NCBI RefSeq assembly: GCF_009865385.1
Contig: NZ_WWJT01000143.1
Coordinates: forward strand, 1 to 42,266
Direction of reading: 5' to 3'
Origin: Streptomyces sp. SID486
GTDB taxonomy: Bacteria; Actinomycetota; Actinomycetes; Streptomycetales; Streptomycetaceae
DNA: 42,266 nucleotides
A model generated the notes under the pieces. It did no database searches and was not told where the DNA came from. It saw nothing but the letters and a program-made list of their open reading frames with translations. Shown here in pieces: positions 15,469-22,286 of the stretch; position 1 is the stretch's first letter, and the number at the start of each line of letters is the position of its first letter. The position numbers and the translations under genes were made by a program.

Positions 15469-16397
15469 TGTCGACGCTCACCGAGGCACCCCCGCCGCTC
15501 GCCCCGGCCGAGCCGGAGCGGAAGGCCCCCCGCAAGCGCGGCCGGTTCACCCCGTACTGGCTGCTGCTGCCCGGCCTGCTGTGGCTGGTCGTTTTCTTCG
15601 CCCTGCCGATGATCTACCAGGCGTCCACCTCCGTGCAGCAGGGCTCGCTGGAGGAGGGCTACAAGGTCACCTGGCACTTCGCGACCTACTGGCACGCGCT
15701 CACCGAGTACTGGCCGCAGTTCCTGCGGTCGGTGTTCTACGCCGCCGGCGCGACCGTGCTGTGCCTGCTGCTCGGCTACCCGCTGGCCTATCTCATCGCC
15801 TTCCGCGCCGGCCGCTGGAAGAACCTGATCATGATCTTGGTGATCGCGCCGTTCTTCACCAGCTTCCTCATCCGCACCCTGGCCTGGAAGACGATCCTCG
15901 CGGACAACGGACCCGTCGTGCACACCCTGAACGCGCTGCACGTACTGGACCTCACCAACTGGCTCGGCTGGACGGCCGGGGACCGCGTCCTGGCCACCCC
16001 GCTCGCGGTCGTCTGCGGCCTGACGTACAACTTCCTGCCGTTCATGATCCTGCCGCTGTACACCTCCCTGGAGCGGATCGACGGCCGGCTGCACGAGGCG
16101 GCCGGCGACCTGTACGCCAAGCCGTGGACCACCTTCCGCAAGGTCACCTTCCCGCTGTCCATGCCGGGCGTGGTCTCCGGCACGCTGCTGACGTTCATCC
16201 CGGCGGCCGGCGACTACGTGAACGCCGAACTCCTCGGCTCCACCGACACCCGCATGATCGGCAACGTCATCCAGACGCAGTTCCTGCGCATCCTGGACTA
16301 CCCGACCGCCGCGGCCCTGTCCTTCATCCTCATGGCCGCCATCCTGGCCATGGTCACGATCTACATCCGCCGGTCCGGGACGGAGGATCTCGTCTAA
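15468..16397 (+). CDS. potB: Polyamine ABC transporter permease, first subunit
   Basis: A 309-residue inner-membrane permease with six expected helices, the first at YWLLLPGLLWLVVFFALPMIY. The EAA loop that docks the ATPase reads HEAAGDLYAKPWTTFRKVTFPLSMPG. Start and upstream stop overlap as TGATG, and the following ATG directly abuts its TAA, a tight stoichiometric arrangement with PotA and PotC. The cytosolic N-terminus is rich in proline and basic residues (PERKAPRKRGR). Confidence 0.93.
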   Translation: MSTLTEAPPPLAPAEPERKAPRKRGRFTPYWLLLPGLLWLVVFFALPMIYQASTSVQQGSLEEGYKVTWHFATYWHALTEYWPQFLRSVFYAAGATVLCLLLGYPLAYLIAFRAGRWKNLIMILVIAPFFTSFLIRTLAWKTILADNGPVVHTLNALHVLDLTNWLGWTAGDRVLATPLAVVCGLTYNFLPFMILPLYTSLERIDGRLHEAAGDLYAKPWTTFRKVTFPLSMPGVVSGTLLTFIPAAGDYVNAELLGSTDTRMIGNVIQTQFLRILDYPTAAALSFILMAAILAMVTIYIRRSGTEDLV

Positions 16398-17198
16398 ATG
16401 CCCTTCGTCAACTGGCTCAAGCGCCGTCTCGTCGTCATCGCGGGACTGCTGACGCTCGCCTATCTGCTGCTGCCGAACGTCATCGTCACGGTGTTCTCCT
16501 TCAACAAACCGAAGGGGCGCTTCAACTACGAGTGGCAGCGGTTCTCCACGGACGCCTGGAAGGACCCCTGCGGCGTCGCCGACATGTGCGGCTCGCTGTC
16601 CATCAGCCTCCAGATCGCCGTGTGGGCGACGGTCGGCGCCACCGTCCTCGGCACGATGATCTCCTTCGCGCTGGTCCGCTACCGCTTCCGCGCGCGCGGC
16701 GCCGTGAACTCGCTGATCTTCCTGCCGATGGCGATGCCCGAGGTCGTCATGGCCGCCTCGCTGCTCACCCTGTTCCTCAACATGGGCGCCCAGCTGGGCT
16801 TCTGGACGATCCTGATCGCCCACATCATGTTCTGCCTCAGCTTCGTCGTCACCGCGGTCAAGGCGCGCGTGATGTCGATGGACCCGCGCCTGGAAGAGGC
16901 CGCCCGCGACCTCTACGCCGGTCCGGTGCAGACCTTCCTGCGGGTCACCCTGCCCATCGCTGCACCCGGGATCGCGGCGGGCGCGCTGCTGTCGTTCGCG
17001 CTCTCCTTCGACGATTTCATCATCACCAATTTCAACGCCGGTTCGACCGTCACCTTCCCGATGTTCGTCTGGGGCTCGGCGCAGCGCGGAACACCCGTGC
17101 AGATCAACGTGATCGGCACGGCCATGTTCCTCGTCGCCGTTCTCCTCGTCCTGACCTCGATGGTCCTCGGCAACCGCCGCAACAAGCAAAAGGCATAG
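16398..17198 (+). CDS. potC: Polyamine ABC transporter permease, second subunit
   Basis: A 266-residue permease, the PotC half of the channel. The first helix is VVIAGLLTLAYLLLPNVIVTVF. The EAA loop reads EEAARDLYAGPVQTFLRVTLPIAAPG, followed by the conserved SFALSFDDFIITNFNAG. The start codon directly follows the PotB stop. A basic tail NRRNKQKA ends the protein. Confidence 0.93.
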   Translation: MPFVNWLKRRLVVIAGLLTLAYLLLPNVIVTVFSFNKPKGRFNYEWQRFSTDAWKDPCGVADMCGSLSISLQIAVWATVGATVLGTMISFALVRYRFRARGAVNSLIFLPMAMPEVVMAASLLTLFLNMGAQLGFWTILIAHIMFCLSFVVTAVKARVMSMDPRLEEAARDLYAGPVQTFLRVTLPIAAPGIAAGALLSFALSFDDFIITNFNAGSTVTFPMFVWGSAQRGTPVQINVIGTAMFLVAVLLVLTSMVLGNRRNKQKA

Positions 17199-17233
17199 CC
17201 TTTTCCGCACGTCCTCTGTAGGGAGTTGAAATC

Positions 17234-18664
17234 ATGGCCCCAAGCGCCATGAGCCGTGGCACAGACAAGTGGATCGCCTCACTCTCCGAAGCCCAGCCGG
17301 TCCCGTACTGGCTGGAAGACCCCGGCAAGCCGCACGCCGAACCCGCCCTCACCGGCACCGACACCTGCGACCTGCTGGTCGTCGGCGGCGGCTACAGCGG
17401 GCTGTGGACCGCGCTGAACGCCAAGGAGCGGGACCCGCAGCGCGATGTGGTCCTCCTGGAAGGCCGCGAGGTGGGCTGGGCCGCCTCCGGCCGCAACGGC
17501 GGCTTCTGTGCCGCCTCCCTCACCCACGGCCTGCCCAACGGCCTCGCCCGCTGGCCGGACGAGATCCACAGACTGGAGGAGCTGGGCCGGCGCAACCTCG
17601 ACGAGATCGAGGCCGCGGTCGCCCGGCACGGCATCGACTGCGACTTCGAGCGCACCGGCGAGATCGACGTCGCCACCGAGACGTACCAGGCGTGGGAACT
17701 CAGGGACTGGCACCGCGAGCTGGAGGAGAAGGGGCTCGCCGACGGCGTCGAGTTCCTGGACGCCGACGCCGTGCGCGAGCAGGTGAACTCGCCCACCTTC
17801 GAGGCGGGTCTGTGGGACCGCCGGGGCGTGGCCATGCTGAACCCGGCCAAACTGGCGTGGGGCCTGAAGCGGGCGTGCCTGCGGCTCGGGGTGCGGGTGT
17901 ACGAGCACACGCCCGCCCTCACCCTGAAGAGCTACGGCGCCGGGATGGCCGTACGCACCCCGTACGGCGCCGTCCACGCGCGCCGCGTCGCGCTCGGCAC
18001 CAACATCTTCCCGAGCCTGCTCAAGCGTGTGCGGTCGTACACCGTGCCGGTCTACGACTACGCGCTGATGACCGAGCCGCTGAGCGAGAGCCGGCTGGCC
18101 GAGATCGGCTGGAAGAACCGGCAGGGGCTCGGGGACAGCGCCAACCAGTTCCACTACTTCCGGCTGTCCGCCGACAACCGCATCCTGTGGGGCGGCTACG
18201 ACGCGATCTACCCGTACGGCGGCCGGGTGCGCGCGGAGTACGACGACCGGCCCGAGACGTACGCCAAGCTCGCGGGCCACTTCTTCACCTGCTTCCCGCA
18301 GCTGGAGGGCGTCCGCTTCACCCACGCCTGGGGCGGCGCGATCGACACCTGCTCGCGCTTCTCGGCGTTCTTCGGCACCGCCCACGACGGGCGCGTGGCG
18401 TACGCCGCGGGCTACACGGGCCTCGGCGTGGGCGCGACCCGGTTCGGCGCGGACGTGATGCTGGACCTGCTGGCCGGGGAGCGCACCGAGCGGACCGAGC
18501 TGGAGATGGTCCGCAAGAAGCCGCTGCCGTTCCCGCCGGAGCCCTTCGCCTGGACCGGGATCGCCCTCACCAAGTGGTCCCTGGCCCGCGCGGACGCACA
18601 CGGCGGCCGGCGCAACCTGTGGCTGCGGACGATGGACCGGCTGGGGCTGGGCTTCGACAGCTGA
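17234..18664 (+). CDS. FAD-dependent amine oxidoreductase, gamma-glutamylputrescine oxidase-like
   Basis: A 476-residue flavoprotein of the D-amino-acid oxidase (DAO) fold. The dinucleotide-binding motif is DLLVVGGGYSGLWTALNAKE at about residues 43-62, and GWAASGRNGGFC is the second FAD contact typical of PuuB/OrdL proteins. The C-terminus carries HAWGGAIDT and GYTGLGVGATRFGADVMLDLLAG. Expected role: oxidative deamination of glutamylated putrescine or a related amine to the aldehyde, the substrate of the dehydrogenase at the head of the operon. GGGAG lies 9 nt before the ATG. The enzyme that would form the glutamyl-amine is not in the window; direct oxidation of another amine is possible. Confidence 0.8.
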   Translation: MAPSAMSRGTDKWIASLSEAQPVPYWLEDPGKPHAEPALTGTDTCDLLVVGGGYSGLWTALNAKERDPQRDVVLLEGREVGWAASGRNGGFCAASLTHGLPNGLARWPDEIHRLEELGRRNLDEIEAAVARHGIDCDFERTGEIDVATETYQAWELRDWHRELEEKGLADGVEFLDADAVREQVNSPTFEAGLWDRRGVAMLNPAKLAWGLKRACLRLGVRVYEHTPALTLKSYGAGMAVRTPYGAVHARRVALGTNIFPSLLKRVRSYTVPVYDYALMTEPLSESRLAEIGWKNRQGLGDSANQFHYFRLSADNRILWGGYDAIYPYGGRVRAEYDDRPETYAKLAGHFFTCFPQLEGVRFTHAWGGAIDTCSRFSAFFGTAHDGRVAYAAGYTGLGVGATRFGADVMLDLLAGERTERTELEMVRKKPLPFPPEPFAWTGIALTKWSLARADAHGGRRNLWLRTMDRLGLGFDS

Positions 18665-18665
18665 C

Positions 18666-18679
18666 GTGAGCCGGCTCAC
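18666..18679. other. 14-bp perfect palindrome after the operon
   Basis: GTGAGCCGGCTCAC starts one base after the stop of the FAD oxidoreductase gene. Its size and perfection suit an operator or a short terminator stem. It also contains a GTG in frame with the gene at 18783. Confidence 0.5.
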
Positions 18680-18719
18680 ACCAACGGGTCGAGCGAACCC
18701 GCGTAATGCCGCGCGGGGG

Positions 18720-18776
18720 GCCTCCCTCTCTCCTCCTGGCGCGACCGCGTCGTACGAGAGCACGAGAGAGGGAGGC
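18720..18776 (+). promoter_or_regulatory. Leader hairpin that pairs with the ribosome binding site of the next gene
   Basis: GCCTCCCTCTCTC (18720-18732) is a perfect 13-bp complement of GAGAGAGGGAGGC (18764-18776), with a 31-nt loop. The right arm contains GGGAGG (18770-18775), which lies 7 nt before the ATG at 18783. When formed, the stem would mask the ribosome binding site. No U tract follows, so a terminator is less likely. A regulated translation switch is inferred. Confidence 0.6.
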
Positions 18777-18782
18777 TCATCG

Positions 18783-19241
18783 ATGACTGGGGCGAAGACG
18801 GCCGTCGAATGGCTGGTGTCCGTGGCGCCGGATCCCGACGCCTGCCGCTGGGAGTGGGAGCGCAATCCCCTGGGGGTCGCCCTGCTGCCCGCCGGCAAGG
18901 CGTGGGACGTCCTGATCCTGCCGGGTGACCTCGGCTATCCCACCCTGGACGTCCTCACCCGCGTGCTGGACAGGCCCGGCCCGGTGCTCGTCGACTTCGG
19001 CGACAACCGGGTCGGGTTCTTCGTGCCCGCGGGCACCGCGGCCCGCTGGCTCGGCACCGGCATCCGCACCGCCGGGGCGGGGACCTGGATCGTGGTGCCG
19101 TATCCCGGCCGGGCGACCCACGGCGTGCGCTGGCTGGTGGCGCCGGACGGTTCGGGCATGCTGACCGATCCGGCGCTGCTGGAGCTGGCGATGCACGAGG
19201 CGGCGGCGGGGCCGGCCCGGGAGGGGGGCGGGGGCGGGTAG
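18783..19241 (+). CDS. Conserved-looking hypothetical protein, 152 residues
   Basis: A soluble protein starting MTGAKTAVEWLVSVAPDPDACRW and ending in a glycine run (AREGGGGG). The middle resembles an alpha/beta domain: VALLPAGKAWDVLILPGDLGYPTLDVLTRVL, VLVDFGDNRVGFFVPAGTAARW, TWIVVPYPG. This pattern is reminiscent of short actinobacterial proteins related to primase/polymerase N-terminal domains, but I cannot assign a function. The strong site GGGAGG supports ATG 18783 over the in-frame GTG at 18666. The site is inside the leader hairpin. It may be read through from the polyamine operon or have its own promoter. Confidence 0.65.
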   Translation: MTGAKTAVEWLVSVAPDPDACRWEWERNPLGVALLPAGKAWDVLILPGDLGYPTLDVLTRVLDRPGPVLVDFGDNRVGFFVPAGTAARWLGTGIRTAGAGTWIVVPYPGRATHGVRWLVAPDGSGMLTDPALLELAMHEAAAGPAREGGGGG

Positions 19242-19253
19242 CGTCCGGACACC

Positions 19254-19282
19254 TTGACAAGAGAATTGGTCTGGACCAAATT
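19254..19282 (+). promoter_or_regulatory. Chitinase promoter with DasR-type operator (dre)
   Basis: TTGACA (19254-19259), a 17-nt spacer and CAAATT (19277-19282) form a promoter. ATTGGTCTGGACCAAA (19265-19280) has perfect arms TTGGTC and GACCAA, matching the TGGTCTAGACCA core that the GntR-family repressor DasR binds before Streptomyces chitinase genes. The site fills the spacer, so binding would block polymerase. GGAGG (19317-19321) precedes the GTG start. Confidence 0.8.
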
Positions 19283-19326
19283 GTGTGCGCTCCGCTCCTC
19301 CAACTCCCCCGACTCCGGAGGCCCTT

Positions 19327-21138
19327 GTGGACCGCGCCAGACGTCCCAGATCCGTTCTCGCCGTGCTCACGGCCGCGTTGCTGGCCGTGCCCGGCATCAC
19401 CGCGCTCTCGTCGGCCGCCCGTGCGGCCGACGCGGACGTCGCGACCAACGGCGGCTTCGAGTCCGGCCTGACCGGCTGGACCTGCACCGCCGGCACGACG
19501 GTGAACTCACCTGTACACAGCGGCAGTTCCGCCCTCCAGGCGACCCCGGCGGGCAGCGACGCCGCCCAGTGCTCCCAGACGGTGAGCGTCCAGCCGAACG
19601 CGCAGTACACCCTGTCCGGTTACGTCCGCGGCTCCTACGTGTACCTCGGCGCGAGCGGCACCGGCACCACCGACGTCTCCGCCTGGACCCAGTCCGCCCC
19701 CGACTGGCAGAAGCTGAGCACCACCTTCCGCACCGGCGCGGCCACCACCAAGGTCACCGTCTACACCCACGGCTGGTACGGCACCGGCGCCTACCAGGCC
19801 GACGACATCAGCCTGATCGGCCCCGGCGGCAGCGGCACCGGCCAGCCGCCCGCCCCGCCGGCCGGCCTCAGGGCCACCTCCGTGACCGCGTCCTCCGTCG
19901 GCCTCTCCTGGTCGGCGGCGACCGGCGCGACGAGCTACGCGGTCTACCGCGACGGGGTCAAGGCGCAGACGGTGACCGGTACTTCAGCGACCGTGTCCGG
20001 CCTCACGGCCTCGACCGCGTACAGCTTCCAGGTCACCGCGGTCAACGACGCCGGCGAGTCCGCGAAGTCCACCGCCGTGACCGCGACGACCGGTGCCGGC
20101 AGCGGCGGCGGCGGCTCCGCGGACCTCCCCGCCCACGCGCTCGTCGGCTACCTGCACGCGAGCTTCGCCAACGGCGCCGGCTACACCCGCCTGGCCGACG
20201 TACCCGACAGCTGGGACGTCATCGACCTGGCCTTCGGCGAGCCCACCTCGGTCACCTCCGGCGACATCCGCTTCAACCGCTGCCCCGTCACCGAGTGCCC
20301 GAACGTGGAGAGCGACGCCGACTTCAAGGCGGCGGTCAAGGCCAAGCAGGCGGCGGGCAAGAAGGTGCTGATCTCGATCGGCGGCCAGAACGGGCAGGTC
20401 CAGCTGACCACCGCCGCGGCCCGCGACACCTTCGTCTCCTCGGTCTCGAAGATCATCGACACCTACGGCCTCGACGGCCTCGACATCGACTTCGAAGGCC
20501 ACTCGCTGTCGCTGAACGCGAACGACACGGACTTCAAGAACCCCACCACCCCCGTGATCGTCAACCTCATCTCCGCGCTGAAGACACTGAAGGCCGAGTA
20601 CGGCGCCAGGTTCGTGCTCACCATGGCACCGGAGACGTTCTTCGTGCAGAACGGCTACCAGTTCTACGGCACCGGCAAGTGGGGCGGCCAGGACCCGCGC
20701 TGCGGCGCCTACCTCCCGGTCATCCACGCCCTGCGCGACGACCTCACCCTGCTGCACGTCCAGGACTACAACTCGGGCCCGATCATGGGCCTGGACAACC
20801 AGTACCACTCCATGGGCGGCGCCGACTTCCACATCGCCATGACCGACATGCTCCTCACCGGCTTCCCGGTCGCCGGCGACCCGTCCAACGTCTTCCCGCC
20901 GCTCCGCCCCGACCAGGTCGCCATCGGCATGCCGGCGTCGACGAACGCGGGCAACGGCTACGTCTCCCCGGCCGAGGTCACCAGGACCCTGGACTGCCTG
21001 ACGAAGCGGACGAACTGCGGCTCGTACGCGACCCACGGGACCTGGCCCGCCCTGCGCGGTCTGATGACCTGGTCGGTGAACTGGGACCGGTTCGCGAACT
21101 GGGAGTTCCAGAAGAACTTCGACGCCTACTTCGGCTGA
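19327..21138 (+). CDS. Secreted GH18 chitinase with binding and fibronectin III modules
   Basis: A 603-residue exported enzyme that cleaves chitin. A signal peptide with an RRPRSVLAVLTAALLAV core ends near ARA. A carbohydrate-binding module (NGGFESGLTGWTC, then a jelly-roll pattern) spans about 40-165, a fibronectin III domain (PPAGLRATSVTASSVGLSW to AKSTAVTATT) about 175-260, and a GSGGGGS linker leads to the GH18 barrel. The catalytic motif DGLDIDFE places the acid/base at Glu390; LISIGGQNG and MAPETFF are other barrel strands. GTG 19327 is chosen for the GGAGG 5 nt upstream. Induction by chitin via DasR is predicted. Its last 161 bp overlap the PAP2 gene on the other strand. Confidence 0.92.
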   Translation: MDRARRPRSVLAVLTAALLAVPGITALSSAARAADADVATNGGFESGLTGWTCTAGTTVNSPVHSGSSALQATPAGSDAAQCSQTVSVQPNAQYTLSGYVRGSYVYLGASGTGTTDVSAWTQSAPDWQKLSTTFRTGAATTKVTVYTHGWYGTGAYQADDISLIGPGGSGTGQPPAPPAGLRATSVTASSVGLSWSAATGATSYAVYRDGVKAQTVTGTSATVSGLTASTAYSFQVTAVNDAGESAKSTAVTATTGAGSGGGGSADLPAHALVGYLHASFANGAGYTRLADVPDSWDVIDLAFGEPTSVTSGDIRFNRCPVTECPNVESDADFKAAVKAKQAAGKKVLISIGGQNGQVQLTTAAARDTFVSSVSKIIDTYGLDGLDIDFEGHSLSLNANDTDFKNPTTPVIVNLISALKTLKAEYGARFVLTMAPETFFVQNGYQFYGTGKWGGQDPRCGAYLPVIHALRDDLTLLHVQDYNSGPIMGLDNQYHSMGGADFHIAMTDMLLTGFPVAGDPSNVFPPLRPDQVAIGMPASTNAGNGYVSPAEVTRTLDCLTKRTNCGSYATHGTWPALRGLMTWSVNWDRFANWEFQKNFDAYFG

Positions 21139-21742
21139 GCCCGCAGACGAGGGACAGGGTGGTCAGCAGCACGGTGCACAGACACCAGCTGGCCACCACG
21201 TCCAGCGGCCAGTGCCAGCCCCGGCGGACCAGGCCGTACGACACCCCGAGCACCGCAGCCGCACAGCCGGCCACCAGCGAGCGGCGGGCGGCCGCCGAAC
21301 GGAGCCAGGGGAGCAGGACCAGGGTCGCGGAGCCGTAGGCGACGGCCGCCGTGGCCGTGTGCCCGGAGGGGAAGTAGCCCACCGCCGGGGGCACCACGGC
21401 GGTCCCCGGCCGGGCGGTCCACTCCTTCAGCGGGACGACGACCGCCGGGACCAGCGCCATCAGGACGGCCGCGGCGAGCGGCGGCAGCCACCAGCGGTCC
21501 GCGCCGGCCGCCCGGCCCCGCCACGCGGCCAGGACCAGAGCGAGCACCAGCACCGGGACGGCGACCTGGATGTTCCCGAGGTCGGACAGCAGCTCGGACA
21601 ACCGGTCCGGACGGACGAGGGCCCGGCTCAGCCGCGCGTCCAGGCCGAGCAGCGGGCCGTCGGCCACGACCTGCCAGGTGATCAGGGCGAGGAGCACGGC
21701 CGGAAGGACCAGAAGCAGGACACGGCGGACGACGGTCGACAC
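20978..21742 (-). CDS. PAP2-family membrane phosphatase with aberrant C-terminus
   Basis: A 254-residue frame. The first 200 residues look like an intact PAP2 lipid phosphatase: a membrane helix at RRVLLLVLPAVLLALITWQVV, phosphatase motifs PLKEWTARPG, YFPSGHTATA and RRGWHWPLDVVASW (His-x3-Asp), and several further helices. After LSLVCGL the frame does not stop; it runs antisense into the chitinase gene, adding about 50 low-complexity Ser/Arg residues. A lost stop or an indel near 21145 is likely, since another frame ends at 21126. GTG 21742 has no strong ribosome binding site. It probably removes phosphate from isoprenyl or lipid phosphates; the substrate is unknown. Confidence 0.72.
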   Translation of the reverse strand: MSTVVRRVLLLVLPAVLLALITWQVVADGPLLGLDARLSRALVRPDRLSELLSDLGNIQVAVPVLVLALVLAAWRGRAAGADRWWLPPLAAAVLMALVPAVVVPLKEWTARPGTAVVPPAVGYFPSGHTATAAVAYGSATLVLLPWLRSAAARRSLVAGCAAAVLGVSYGLVRRGWHWPLDVVASWCLCTVLLTTLSLVCGLSRSRRRSSSGTPSSRTGPSSPTRSSDRAGRARSRGSRTSRSSSASSGSPGSW

Positions 21743-21763
21743 GGCGCCCAGCTTGGCAGATGT

Positions 21764-21935
21764 ACCCGGACGCACGGAGAAGGAGGCCGGAGAAGGGGTC
21801 GGACCCGGACACGCGGGGAGCGCGGAGAGGGAGGCCGGACCCGGACGTACGGAGGGGGAGCCCGGATCTGGACGCACGGAGAAGGCAGTGGGACCCGGAC
21901 GTGCGGAGAAGGAAGTCAGACCCGGACGTACGGAG
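21764..21935. repeat. Degenerate repeat of ACCCGGACGTACGGAG, steps of 27, 36 and 39 bp
   Basis: The core recurs at 21764, 21803, 21839, 21866 (variant), 21893 and 21920. All spacings (39, 36, 27, 27, 27) are multiples of three. On the minus strand, in the PAP2 frame, it reads S-V-R-P-G-P-like units, so an N-terminal extension is conceivable, but third positions are poor in G/C, which argues against coding. Confidence 0.7.
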
Positions 21936-21945
21936 GGGGGAAGGA

Positions 21946-21992
21946 GGTCGGCCGCCCCGGAACAGGGGGGGGTGGTTCCGGGGCGGCCGACC
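21946..21992. terminator. 18-bp perfect hairpin in the PAP2-gabT spacer
   Basis: GGTCGGCCGCCCCGGAAC (21946-21963) pairs perfectly with 21975-21992 around an 11-nt loop that is almost all G on the plus strand. It is the strongest hairpin I see in the window. It could end gabT readthrough on the minus strand or be a structured RNA element. Confidence 0.6.
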
Positions 21993-22048
21993 GGACCGGA
22001 ACGTCGCGCGCCCCGGGGGGTTTGGGGCGGCGACCGTCCGATCGGTGA

Positions 22049-22149
22049 GGAGATCCCGGCGTCAGGCGCCGGTTGTGTGCGCGAGGGCACGACCAGGTCG
22101 AAGCTGGGGAGGCCCCGGCCCGGCGCCGCCCACAGTCCCCTGTGGGCGG
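22049..22149 (-). other. Structured intergenic segment after gabT, with terminator-like hairpins
   Basis: The 544-base stretch 21743-22286 carries no gene I can support. Besides the repeat and large hairpin it holds CCGGCG/CGCCGG around TCAGG near 22050-22066 and a perfect 10-bp stem CCGCCCACAG/CTGTGGGCGG (22126-22149) with a TCCC loop, a good candidate terminator for gabT. Short RNA or peptide products cannot be excluded. A 33-codon minus-strand ATG frame starting near 22166 has weak codon bias and is not called. Confidence 0.45.
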
Positions 22150-22286
22150 GGTGTATCTCTCATCTCGGGAAGAACCTACGGCAGGCCGAGGCGCTTGGGC
22201 AGACGGAATCCGCTCCCGTCATCCACCCCGCACACCTTCTTCACACACCCTGCCGCAGGCGCCCTTCAGAGGTGCGGACCGGTCGC

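Noticed and set aside
18666..18782. GTG 18666 as start of the hypothetical gene
   Set aside because: There is no ribosome binding site before it, and the palindrome and leader hairpin explain this stretch better than coding does.
20978..22090. PAP2 protein of 370 residues with a repeat-rich N-terminal extension
   Set aside because: Third-position G/C is poor upstream of 21742 and the first membrane helix follows the GTG at 21742, so the shorter protein was called; the extension is kept only as a finding.
22000..22286. RNase P, SRP or tmRNA gene
   Set aside because: None of the conserved core sequences of these RNAs is present.
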